Shown here piece by piece: positions 1-7,264 of a stretch of 64,000 bases of DNA. Below the pieces are notes generated by a model. That model saw only the letters and a program-made list of their open reading frames with translations, was not told the origin of the DNA and did no database searches. The stretch's first letter is position 1; the number at the start of each line of letters is the position of its first letter. The translations under genes were made by a program, and so were the position numbers. The stretch is from Phycisphaeraceae bacterium (GTDB taxonomy: Bacteria; Planctomycetota; Phycisphaerae; Phycisphaerales; Phycisphaeraceae): positions 310,001 through 374,000 of the forward strand of contig JAVKCD010000025.1 of assembly GCA_040222855.1 (NCBI GenBank). Reading direction: 5' to 3'.

Positions 1-33
1 GGATGGCCCAGAGGGTAGATCCAGACCTGGCGA

Positions 34-1032
34 TCATCCGACGTGAGTCTTCTTAATAAAATCGATGACCTCATCGACGTGCCCAAAGGCGAGCGCCGTG
101 ACGGTGTCCGCAGCGCCGTAATAAATGGCCAGCCGACCGGTATCCTCGTCGTGAAGCGCAGCGCAAGGGAATGTGACGTTCGGAACGTCGCCGACACACT
201 CATAATCCTTCCAAGGAGAGATCAAGTAAGGCCTGGCGCGGTAGCGAACCTTCCAAGGCTCATCAAGGTCGAGTAGGGCGGCGGAGAAGCTGTACACAAA
301 ACCGTTGCAGGAGGTGAGCACACCGTGATAGAACAACAGCCAGCCTTCATCGGTCTCGATCGGGATCGGGCCAGCCCCGATCTTGGTCAACTCCCAGGGC
401 GACTCAGGTTTCATCACGTGGCGGTGTCTGCCCCAGTGGATCATGTCGGGGCTGTGGCTGAGGAAGATCTCGCCGAAGGGTGTGTGCCCGTTGTCGCTGG
501 GTCGGCTGAGCATGACATAGCTGTCGTTGATCTTCCGCGGGAAAAGCACACCGTTGCGGTTAAAGGGGAGGTAGGCGTTCTCGACCTGATGAAAGGTCTC
601 GAAGTCGTGGGTGTACCCGACGCCGATCGTCGGACCGTGGTAACCGTTGCACCAAGTGATCCAGTAACGGTCTTCGATCCATACGACGCGAGGGTCGTAA
701 CCGAACTCGAAGCGCCCGACTTCCTCGTCCTCGCAGACCCACCTAATCGGATCGTGGCCGAGTTCCCAGTTCAGCGCGTCAAGGGAGCGTCCGGCATGGA
801 GTTGCATCTGCCGGCAGCGGCTGTCCGCCCGGAAGACGCCAGCGAATCCGGTCCCGTAGCGGACGACGGCCGAGTTGAAGATGGAGTTCGAGGAAGGGAT
901 CAGATCCCGTCGGATTACAGGGTTACCCGTATAACGCCAAAGGACATCGGAGCAGCCCGCGGGGCGGTCCTCCCAAGGCATGGGAGCGGATGCCGCAGCA
1001 TGGGAGCGATTCTCAGTGACGATGTGAGTCAT
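34..1032 (-). CDS. GH130 family glycoside phosphorylase/hydrolase
   Basis: Predicted GH130 enzyme, a family that phosphorolyses beta-mannosides (mannosyl-glucose or beta-1,4-mannooligosaccharides) to mannose 1-phosphate. The 332 residues fit the family, and no signal peptide is visible, so it should be cytoplasmic. Hallmarks seen are GYDPRV at residues 111-116, whose Asp113 matches the family proton donor, [19 protein letters not shown] at about 219-237, and IYYGAADT near the C terminus. It is divergent from the LacI-type regulator, with LacI-like operators in between, and lies beside a GH113-like mannanase, so a role in finishing mannan breakdown is likely. Exact specificity, and phosphorylase versus hydrolase, cannot be read from the sequence. 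No clear Shine-Dalgarno is seen before the ATG. Confidence 0.88.
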   Translation of the reverse strand: MTHIVTENRSHAAASAPMPWEDRPAGCSDVLWRYTGNPVIRRDLIPSSNSIFNSAVVRYGTGFAGVFRADSRCRQMQLHAGRSLDALNWELGHDPIRWVCEDEEVGRFEFGYDPRVVWIEDRYWITWCNGYHGPTIGVGYTHDFETFHQVENAYLPFNRNGVLFPRKINDSYVMLSRPSDNGHTPFGEIFLSHSPDMIHWGRHRHVMKPESPWELTKIGAGPIPIETDEGWLLFYHGVLTSCNGFVYSFSAALLDLDEPWKVRYRARPYLISPWKDYECVGDVPNVTFPCAALHDEDTGRLAIYYGAADTVTALAFGHVDEVIDFIKKTHVG

Positions 1033-1129
1033 GGGAAGAAGCCCTGAATGGGGGAGTGATGCGCCTGGCTACGTGGCGTTCTGAGTCGGATGCCTGAACA
1101 TGTCAGATATTACCTTGCACACGGTCTAT

Positions 1130-1144
1130 TTGCAATCGTTTCTG
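1130..1144. promoter_or_regulatory. Candidate LacI-type operator (GH130 side)
   Basis: TTGCAATCGTTTCTG matches the LacI-family pattern TTGnAAnCGnTTnCA except at the last two bases, with the characteristic central CG. It lies about 100 bp upstream of the GH130 start, where it could repress that promoter. The match is by eye; binding is inferred from the adjacent lacI-type gene. Confidence 0.4.
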
Positions 1145-1228
1145 CATAAAGGGGTGGCATAAACGACAGATGCGACTCATTCTGCCTAATCTTCCGGTAA
1201 AATAGGGGAAATAAATCTGTTTTTCTGC

Positions 1229-1257
1229 TTGACAACCGGCTTGATGTAAGGCAATAT
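1229..1257 (+). promoter_or_regulatory. Possible sigma-70-like promoter of the LacI gene
   Basis: A perfect TTGACA (1229-1234) is followed 17 bp later by CAATAT (1252-1257), a weak -10. A LacI-like operator overlaps the -10 and the expected transcription start, which fits autoregulation. The -10 is poor, so confidence is modest. Confidence 0.4.
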
Positions 1258-1271
1258 GTAAACGATTCAAG
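1256..1271. promoter_or_regulatory. Candidate LacI-type operator (regulator side)
   Basis: ATGTAAACGATTCAAG fits TGnAAnCGnTTnCA at all fixed positions but one, centred on CG. It sits 34-49 bp upstream of the regulator's ATG and overlaps the proposed -10, a classical autorepression position. With the site at 1130 it would bracket the divergent promoters. Confidence 0.45.
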
Positions 1272-1304
1272 TTTCAGTGCATCGATTCAGACGCAGGTTA
1301 AGTC

Positions 1305-2339
1305 ATGAGTATTACCATCGCACATATTGCCAAGCAAGCCGGTGTGTCGGTGGGAACTGTCTCGCGGGTCCTCAACGGCAAGAATAAGGAGAATCGGCCC
1401 GCGGTCGCCAAACGCTCCGAGGCGATTCGGCGGATCGCCCGGGAGCACGGCTATCGCCCAAATCAGGCTGCCCGAACTGTCCGCACTGGCCGGTTCGGCT
1501 GTGTCGGCTTCCTCAGCTGCTGCGATCCGACCGCGGACTACTTCGAGGTCGCCCTGCTTCACGGCATCCAGCGGGGTCTCGCCGAGACTGGCGATCGGCT
1601 GCTCATGTGCGACCTGCCGATGGCCTCCTTCGAGGACGGTGCCGCGATCCCCCAAGTCTTCGAGGAATACTCGGTCGACGGTCTGCTTATCGAGTACCTC
1701 TACGACATGCCGAGATCGACGCCGAGGCTCATCAGTCAGCTCAGTGTGCCCTACGTCTGGCTCAACACCAAGAAGGCCCACAACTGTGTCTATCCCAACG
1801 ACTTCGCCGGCGGCCGCTTGGCAGCTCAGCACCTCCTGGAACTGGGGCACACCAAGATCGCCTATGTGAGCTTTCACGAGGCGAATGGTTACATCCACTA
1901 CTCCGTCCACGACCGTTGCGACGGCTATACCTCTGCGATGCAGGAGGCCGGCCTGGAACCCTACCGAACGCTGGTTACTGGTGGCTTCGTGTACGGTCAG
2001 GGGCTCGAGCACGCCCGAACCCTGCTCGCGTCTGAGGACCGCCCGACCGCCGTGATCTGTTACGAACGCCACGAGACCATCGCCATCTGGTCGGCGGCGA
2101 TGAGCCTGGGCTTGCGTGTCCCCGAGGACCTCTCGCTGGTCTGCTTCGGCTCGGACATGATGCGCAACCACACCGGCCTTCCGGTCACGACGCTCATTAC
2201 CCCCTTCGCCGAGGTGGGCAGGACGGCGGTCGAGGTACTGACGTCCGAGATCACCACTGGCAAGACCATACACGCGACCCGTGCGGTGCCCTATACACTC
2301 GAATGCGCACGTTCTTGCGCCCCGCCCGCTGTTGACTGA
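1305..2339 (+). CDS. LacI family transcriptional regulator
   Basis: Sugar-responsive repressor of the LacI/GalR family, 344 residues, the usual length. The N terminus is a classical LacI helix-turn-helix (IAHIAKQAGVSVGTVSRVLNG, then a hinge helix ending HGYRPNQAARTVRTGR). Residues from about 62 form the periplasmic-binding-protein-like sensor (VGFLSCCDPTADYFEV, later CVYPNDFAGGRLAAQHLLEL and a closing FAEVGRTAVEVL segment). It is divergent from the GH130 gene and upstream of a run of secreted mannan-active genes on the same strand, so it probably controls both directions. Two LacI-like operators lie upstream. The inducer is unknown; a mannose-containing oligosaccharide is a guess from context. 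Confidence 0.93.
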   Translation: MSITIAHIAKQAGVSVGTVSRVLNGKNKENRPAVAKRSEAIRRIAREHGYRPNQAARTVRTGRFGCVGFLSCCDPTADYFEVALLHGIQRGLAETGDRLLMCDLPMASFEDGAAIPQVFEEYSVDGLLIEYLYDMPRSTPRLISQLSVPYVWLNTKKAHNCVYPNDFAGGRLAAQHLLELGHTKIAYVSFHEANGYIHYSVHDRCDGYTSAMQEAGLEPYRTLVTGGFVYGQGLEHARTLLASEDRPTAVICYERHETIAIWSAAMSLGLRVPEDLSLVCFGSDMMRNHTGLPVTTLITPFAEVGRTAVEVLTSEITTGKTIHATRAVPYTLECARSCAPPAVD

Positions 2340-2347
2340 GCATCTAA

Positions 2348-2364
2348 GGCCGTGCATCGCGGCC
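2348..2364 (+). other. Intergenic hairpin after the LacI gene
   Basis: GGCCGTG (2348-2354), loop CAT, CGCGGCC (2358-2364): a 7-bp stem with one G-T pair just after the regulator stop codon. There is no U tract, so it may be an attenuator, a processing site or chance. Confidence 0.3.
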
Positions 2365-2446
2365 GGACGAACGGATATGACTAATGTGGATCACGCATCC
2401 TGACGCAAACCGGCCCGATCTGGGCCACAACCCCTGGAGGATCACA

Positions 2447-3100
2447 ATGTTTGGAGAGAGAAATACCCTGATGACAGGCTGCCTGCTGCTTGCGGGTTTT
2501 AGCGCGACAGCCACCGCCGACGTGGTGCTGTTCTCGTTCGAGGACGGTGTCCAGGACTGGGAGTACGCCGGCTTCTCGAGTCAGCCCGGCTCGGTCGCGG
2601 TCTCCAGCAACTTCGCCACCGAGGGAAGTCAGTCGCTGGCCGTCACCCAGGACATCTCGGGCTTTAGTTGGACGGCGACCATCGACTTCTTCGCCGGCAA
2701 GCAGGAAGCGGCCTACAACGCTCTGGTCGCCGCCGCCGCATCGGGCGATAAGGCGATCGCCTACGACATCACCTACGACCCCGCCAGCACACCCGCCGGC
2801 TACACCTTCGTCAACAACTCATTTTCGCTGCAGATGCCGGACTTCCTGCAGGTCAATGACGTCGGCCTCATCGGCGCTGGCGCTCTGGACAACGGCCCTG
2901 TGACGCTCACGGTTCAGGAGCCCCTGAGCACCTTCAACGCCGATCCCTCCTCGACCTTCGTGCGCCTGACGCTCGGGCTCAACGGCGACTGGGGCCGGGC
3001 TCCGATCACAGTCTATCTCGACAACGTCCGCATCGTGCCCGAACCGGCTTCGATCGGCCTTCTCGGACTCGGAGGACTCGCCCTGCTCCGCCGTCGGTAA
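2447..3100 (+). CDS. Small PEP-CTERM exoprotein with a carbohydrate-binding-like domain
   Basis: Secreted protein of 217 residues from the ATG at 2447, chosen because GGAGG lies at 2436-2440 with 6-nt spacing and because the upstream codons of the longer frame precede the signal peptide (TGCLLLAGFSATATA). The mature part starts VVLFSFEDGVQDWEYAGF and ends in a strand VYLDNVRIV, a layout typical of jelly-roll carbohydrate-binding modules and similar to the second half of the protein encoded at 5703-7223. The C terminus VPEPASIGLLGLGGLALLRRR region is a PEP-CTERM sorting signal, so the protein should be processed by an exosortase and held at or released from the surface. No catalytic residues are recognised. 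It sits between a regulator and a pseudopilin gene, an order repeated at 28018-30952. Confidence 0.82.
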   Translation: MFGERNTLMTGCLLLAGFSATATADVVLFSFEDGVQDWEYAGFSSQPGSVAVSSNFATEGSQSLAVTQDISGFSWTATIDFFAGKQEAAYNALVAAAASGDKAIAYDITYDPASTPAGYTFVNNSFSLQMPDFLQVNDVGLIGAGALDNGPVTLTVQEPLSTFNADPSSTFVRLTLGLNGDWGRAPITVYLDNVRIVPEPASIGLLGLGGLALLRRR

Positions 3101-3154
3101 GCACCGACCCGCAACCTTGAACCGATCCCGCTCCGGTTGGTGAGAGCCGACCGG
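3093..3154 (+). other. Two intergenic hairpins between exoprotein and pseudopilin genes
   Basis: GTCGGT (3093-3098) pairs with ACCGAC (3103-3108) across the stop codon. CCGGTTGG (3133-3140) pairs with CCGACCGG (3147-3154) with one G-T pair and a 6-nt loop. Neither has a U tract. A comparable hairpin lies at the equivalent place in the second cassette (29973-29998), suggesting intercistronic mRNA control rather than full termination. Confidence 0.45.
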
Positions 3155-3206
3155 TGCGCTTGCTGTAGCCCTGACTTCAACGAGCAGCCACGAACGGAAT
3201 CACATC

Positions 3207-4088
3207 ATGAAACGCAACCTCCACGGCTTCACCCTCATCGAACTGCTGGTGGTCATCTCCATCATCGCGCTGCTGATCGGCATCCTCCTGCCCGCCCTCG
3301 GTGCGGCCCGGCTGACCGCCAAGCGTCTGGCCGACTCGAGCAACCTCCGTCAGTTCGTCATCGCCAACACCGCCTTTGCCGTCGACAACAACGGCCGACT
3401 TCCCCACCCCGACACGAACTTTCAGCCAGCCTCGACCGCGTCGCGCGGCGAGCCCTCAGACAGCCTTAAGCAGGCAGTCACCACCGGCTGGTACCGCTGG
3501 GACAACGCCCAGGTGCTCATGAACAGCTACGGCCTTCCGCCGTCGGCGTTTGGCTGCAACAGCTACGCCGAGTTTGAGGACATCGATTTCGATCATGAAG
3601 CTCAGCAGGCCGCAGGCTACTCAAACCTGACCTCTGACCCCACCCAGAACAAGCAGTGGATCCGGTGGGCGGTGTATGGCGGGAAATACTCGGAGGATTC
3701 TCAGGGCAATCCGGCCGGCGGCTCACTCCAGGATGTCGCCACGGGCGAAACCTTGGTCTTCCCTCAGGGCCTCGATGATCAAGCCGAGACAGAAGTCATT
3801 GTCGCCTGCTATCAGCACATCTCCTCCGCCGCCTGGGGCTGCGACCTGCCCCACCTCAACGGATCCAACGAGAGTATCGCCCGAAACTTCGAGGGCACCC
3901 CGTCCCCGCTTAAGATCGGCATCACGCGCACGGTCCAGTGGGACCGAATCGAGGAAACCTATCGGCCCGACGGTATCTACATGGGCTTTCGCGACGGCTC
4001 CGTCGCTTGGGAGGCCCGTGACCGCTGGCAGCAGTTCATGTCGACCAGCGGCGCCAGCAACGCATACTTCTACGTCGGCCAGCGTTGA
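3207..4088 (+). CDS. Pseudopilin-like protein (type II secretion/type IV pilin N-terminal domain)
   Basis: 293 residues. After a short basic leader (MKRNLH) comes GFTLIELLVVISIIALL, the prepilin peptidase recognition site with cleavage after Gly and the conserved Glu at mature position 5, then a hydrophobic helix running into LPALGAARLTAKRLADSSN. This marks it as a substrate of a prepilin peptidase inserted in the inner membrane. The C-terminal globular part carries GIYMGFRDGSVAWE, a degenerate form of the H-xn-DG motif common in planctomycete pseudopilin families. No other secretion-system component is nearby. Its place between a PEP-CTERM exoprotein and a mannanase suggests a substrate-specific role in glycan handling, which is inference. 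Confidence 0.85.
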   Translation: MKRNLHGFTLIELLVVISIIALLIGILLPALGAARLTAKRLADSSNLRQFVIANTAFAVDNNGRLPHPDTNFQPASTASRGEPSDSLKQAVTTGWYRWDNAQVLMNSYGLPPSAFGCNSYAEFEDIDFDHEAQQAAGYSNLTSDPTQNKQWIRWAVYGGKYSEDSQGNPAGGSLQDVATGETLVFPQGLDDQAETEVIVACYQHISSAAWGCDLPHLNGSNESIARNFEGTPSPLKIGITRTVQWDRIEETYRPDGIYMGFRDGSVAWEARDRWQQFMSTSGASNAYFYVGQR

Positions 4089-4138
4089 GCTGCCATCCAT
4101 GAGCATCCTGACCAACTCATCGATTTGAGAACTCCCCC

Positions 4139-5698
4139 ATGAACCGCGGCCTGCCCACATTCCGCTCCTCCCTCGCCGCCACGCTGCTCTTCGCCGCCGC
4201 GCCCGCCGTGCACGCCAACTTCACCTTCCAACCGGGCCACGACCCCGACCTTGGCTTCAACGCTGTTTCCTGGTGGAACTTCGGCTCGGCCGGATCCGAA
4301 CTCTGGGAGACCGAGATCCAGCAGATGTTCGATCACGGTTTCCGTGAGGTCTCCATCAGCCCGGTGCGTTTCGTGACACCAGGCACTGGCGTGATCCCGC
4401 AGTCCACTCAGCGCGGCCCGGAGCTGAGCCACATCGCCGCGGGCATCTCCCGCGCCAAGAACCTCGGTATGGCCGTCACCGTCAACCCCTTCGTGGAGGT
4501 CGAGAACTTTCAATACTGGCGCGGCTTCTACGACCCGACGCCCGGATCGACCGAGGCTCAGGCGTTCTGGTCGGACTACACCAACTACGTGCTGGACGTC
4601 GCGAGCCTCTCCCAATCCCTTGGGGTCGAAGCTTTGACCATCGGCACCGAACTCAAGACCCTCTCACGCAACAGCGGGCACAACGCCGACTGGACCGCCC
4701 TCATCGACGCCGTCGATGCCGTCTTCACCGGCGACATCGGCTACGCCGCCAACTGGGACAACTACGATCACCCCAACGTCACCGCGACAATCTGGGACCA
4801 CCCCGCGATCGACTTCATCGGCATCGATGCCTACTTCCGGATCGTCTCGCCCCTGGAAGCCGACAACTCCGGCCCCGCTTCCTTCGAAGACCTCGTTGAG
4901 AGTCGCTGGAACAGCCTGATCGACGGCGTTATCCTCCCCTTTGCCGAGGCGAGGCAGACCGGCTCTGGCCTGCCTGTCAAGTTCACCGAGTACGGGGCGA
5001 CCCCCTTCAACCGCGGCATCGCCATCGCCTCGGACGGCACGACGCCCGACGTAGACGAGCAGCTCAAGGGCTTCCGCGGCTTGCTCAGGGCCCTCGACGG
5101 CCGCGCCGACGATATTACCGCCATGCACGTCTGGCAGTGGGGCATGCCCGGCACCACAGGCAGTGAGTTCCACATCGATCCGACCCTCGATCGCAACCTC
5201 TCCGGCGGTTTCGATGAGAGCCTCAACACGCCCCTGGGCCAGATGCTCGCCGACTTCGTTAGCCACCCGTCGCTCCTCGGCGACTTCGACGCCGACGGCG
5301 CCCTCACCGCCAACGACATCGACCTGCTCACTTCGAACCTCGGTAACCCGGCTTTCGACCTCACTGGTGACGGCCTGGTCAATGGCGAGGATCACGCCTA
5401 TCTGGTTGAGGCTCTGATCGGTACTGTGTTTGGCGACGCCAATCTGGACCTCACCGTCGACCTTATCGACCTCTCTACCCTCGCCAGCTCCTTCGACGGC
5501 CCGGGCACCTGGGCGCTCGGCGATTTCTCTGGCAACGGTTTCGTCGACCTCATCGATCTGAGCCGTCTCGCGAGCAACTTCGGATACCACGGTGCCAACG
5601 TGCCCGAGCCCACGGCGCTGGCGACGACCTTTCTACTGACTTTCTGCATCCGCCGACGCCGGATCACTTTTAACGAATCAATCACCCTAGGAGGATGA
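4139..5698 (+). CDS. GH113-like beta-mannanase with dockerin-like repeats and PEP-CTERM
   Basis: Secreted glycosidase of 519 residues. The signal peptide (AATLLFAAAPAVHA) is followed by a (beta/alpha)8 domain resembling GH113 endo-beta-1,4-mannanases: LTIGTELKTL carries the predicted acid/base Glu171, and VKFTEYGATPF carries the predicted nucleophile Glu284. From about residue 380 come four calcium-loop-like units (DFDADGALTANDIDLL, DLTGDGLVNGEDHAYL, DANLDLTVDLIDLSTLASSF, DFSGNGFVDLIDLSRLASNF), then VPEPTALATTFLLTFCIRRRR as the PEP-CTERM tail. It should act outside the cell on mannan and stay near the surface. Neighbouring GH130 and GH5-like genes support a mannan role. A family close to GH113, such as GH26 or GH5, is the alternative. 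Confidence 0.78.
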   Translation: MNRGLPTFRSSLAATLLFAAAPAVHANFTFQPGHDPDLGFNAVSWWNFGSAGSELWETEIQQMFDHGFREVSISPVRFVTPGTGVIPQSTQRGPELSHIAAGISRAKNLGMAVTVNPFVEVENFQYWRGFYDPTPGSTEAQAFWSDYTNYVLDVASLSQSLGVEALTIGTELKTLSRNSGHNADWTALIDAVDAVFTGDIGYAANWDNYDHPNVTATIWDHPAIDFIGIDAYFRIVSPLEADNSGPASFEDLVESRWNSLIDGVILPFAEARQTGSGLPVKFTEYGATPFNRGIAIASDGTTPDVDEQLKGFRGLLRALDGRADDITAMHVWQWGMPGTTGSEFHIDPTLDRNLSGGFDESLNTPLGQMLADFVSHPSLLGDFDADGALTANDIDLLTSNLGNPAFDLTGDGLVNGEDHAYLVEALIGTVFGDANLDLTVDLIDLSTLASSFDGPGTWALGDFSGNGFVDLIDLSRLASNFGYHGANVPEPTALATTFLLTFCIRRRRITFNESITLGG

Positions 5699-5702
5699 AA
5701 CC

Positions 5703-7223
5703 ATGTTCCCAGTGAATCAGGGTCTACGGACTCTAGGCCTCTCGTTCGCCGGTCTGCTGCTCGCGTCTCAGGCCCAGGCGAGCATCTTCTCGCCTTCGCA
5801 GTCGGAGCTACTCAACATCATCGACGTAACGACCTCCTTCGATGGTGGGGGTAGCCTCTTCGATGCCTCCCTCGACGGCGACGGCGTCCTCTACGACATG
5901 GACTTTGCGCAGGGCACCGATGGGATCTCTCGGGTCGTGCTCGAAAACAGCAGTTTTACCGCAGACCTGACCGGTCTCGATTCCTTCGACATCCTCTTCA
6001 ACCCCCAGTCCTTCGCGATGGGGCTCAAGACCTACCTGGAAACAGGCGCCGGCGACTTCTACGAGTCAGCGCTCCAGCAGGTTGGCGTGAACACAACCCA
6101 GCGGATCTCACTCCCGCTCAGCGGACTCGCCAACATCGACGACGTGACGAGCTTCGGGATCCAGATCTTCGAGCCGGATAACGGCACCTCCTTCGCATCG
6201 CTCGCCAAGGTGCAGACCGCCGATCCGCCCAAGCCGACCGTGACCAACACACTCTTCTCATGGGAGACCGGGCTGGAAGGATGGACCGATCCCAATCCGA
6301 CCTTCTTCCCCAACACTGACACCACACGCCAAGTCTTCGCCGGCAACGCCACCGACGGCGTCAACACCCTGGCGATCAGCCGGACCACCGGCTCGCCCAA
6401 CTTCCGCTGGGGCAGTGAGGCCCGCTTCGACATCAACGCCGGTAGCACCCAAGAGCAGGTCGATGCGATCGCTGATGAGCTCAACAATGCCGACTTCCTG
6501 GCGTTCGATATCACCATCGACCCGGACGAGATCGACCCCTCGGTGACCTTCCTGGGCTTCAACGTCTCAATCAATGACGATTCCGGCGCGTTCTATCAGT
6601 CCTCGCAGCAGTTCTTCAGCGTCAGTTCGAGCGACACCTTCACCTACCAGGCACCTCTAAGCGATTTTCTCGGCTTCAACAATGGCCTGACACTGGCCGA
6701 GGCCGGCATCGTGGCGGACACGGCCGCGATTATCTTTCTGCTGTCGACAAATACCGACGGGCCGGGGACGTTCTACATCGACAACTTCCGCCTCATCACC
6801 GAGGTCGACGGTCTACCCGGAGACGTCACCGGCGATGGGGCTGTGGACCTCGACGATATCAACGCCTTCTACGCCGCCATCGGCGGTAGCGACCCGCTTT
6901 TCGATCTGGACGGCGACAGCAACGTCGATGCAGACGACGTCGCCTTCCTGATCACCCAGATCCTCGGCAGTTCCCCGGGCGATGCGAACTTGGACCTTGC
7001 CGTCGACCTCGTCGACCTCTCGACACTCGCCAGCAACTTCGGCGCGACGCTGATCAGCGACTACAGCAAGGGCGATTTTAACCTGGATGGCGAGGTCAAC
7101 CTGATTGACCTCTCGACGCTCGCCTCCAACTTCGGCTTTACGGCGGCCGTGCCGGAGCCTGCGGTCGGGGGCCTCTTGCTGCTGGCCGGACTGCTCGGCC
7201 GCCGCCGGGCCGCTTGGTCCTGA
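5703..7223 (+). CDS. PEP-CTERM exoprotein with binding domain and dockerin-like repeats
   Basis: 506 residues with a strong ribosome site (AGGAGGAT at 5689-5696). A signal peptide ending ASQAQA is followed by a first beta-rich domain of unknown type. A second domain begins NTLFSWETGLEGW and ends FYIDNFRLI, closely resembling the whole mature protein encoded at 2447-3100 and likely a carbohydrate-binding jelly roll. Four calcium-loop units follow (from about residue 375: DVTGDGAVDLDDINAF, DLDGDSNVDADDVAFL, DANLDLAVDLVDLSTLASNF, DFNLDGEVNLIDLSTLASNF), then VPEPAVGGLLLLAGLLGRRR. No catalytic site is seen, so I read it as a surface glycan-binding partner of the adjacent glycosidases. It begins four bases after the mannanase stop codon, so the two are almost surely co-transcribed. 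Confidence 0.8.
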   Translation: MFPVNQGLRTLGLSFAGLLLASQAQASIFSPSQSELLNIIDVTTSFDGGGSLFDASLDGDGVLYDMDFAQGTDGISRVVLENSSFTADLTGLDSFDILFNPQSFAMGLKTYLETGAGDFYESALQQVGVNTTQRISLPLSGLANIDDVTSFGIQIFEPDNGTSFASLAKVQTADPPKPTVTNTLFSWETGLEGWTDPNPTFFPNTDTTRQVFAGNATDGVNTLAISRTTGSPNFRWGSEARFDINAGSTQEQVDAIADELNNADFLAFDITIDPDEIDPSVTFLGFNVSINDDSGAFYQSSQQFFSVSSSDTFTYQAPLSDFLGFNNGLTLAEAGIVADTAAIIFLLSTNTDGPGTFYIDNFRLITEVDGLPGDVTGDGAVDLDDINAFYAAIGGSDPLFDLDGDSNVDADDVAFLITQILGSSPGDANLDLAVDLVDLSTLASNFGATLISDYSKGDFNLDGEVNLIDLSTLASNFGFTAAVPEPAVGGLLLLAGLLGRRRAAWS

Positions 7224-7264
7224 TGCCGCACCGCATGCACGCCCCAAGCAAGGTCCGAGTATTA

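Noticed and set aside
1287-2357. Minus-strand frame of 356 codons over the LacI gene
   Set aside because: Antisense shadow of a gene with clear LacI motifs; composition dominated by Arg, Gly and Asp without recognisable motifs.
4139-5698. Cellulosome with cohesin scaffold
   Set aside because: Dockerin-like loops are present but no cohesin domain is encoded in the window, so a cellulosome cannot be claimed.
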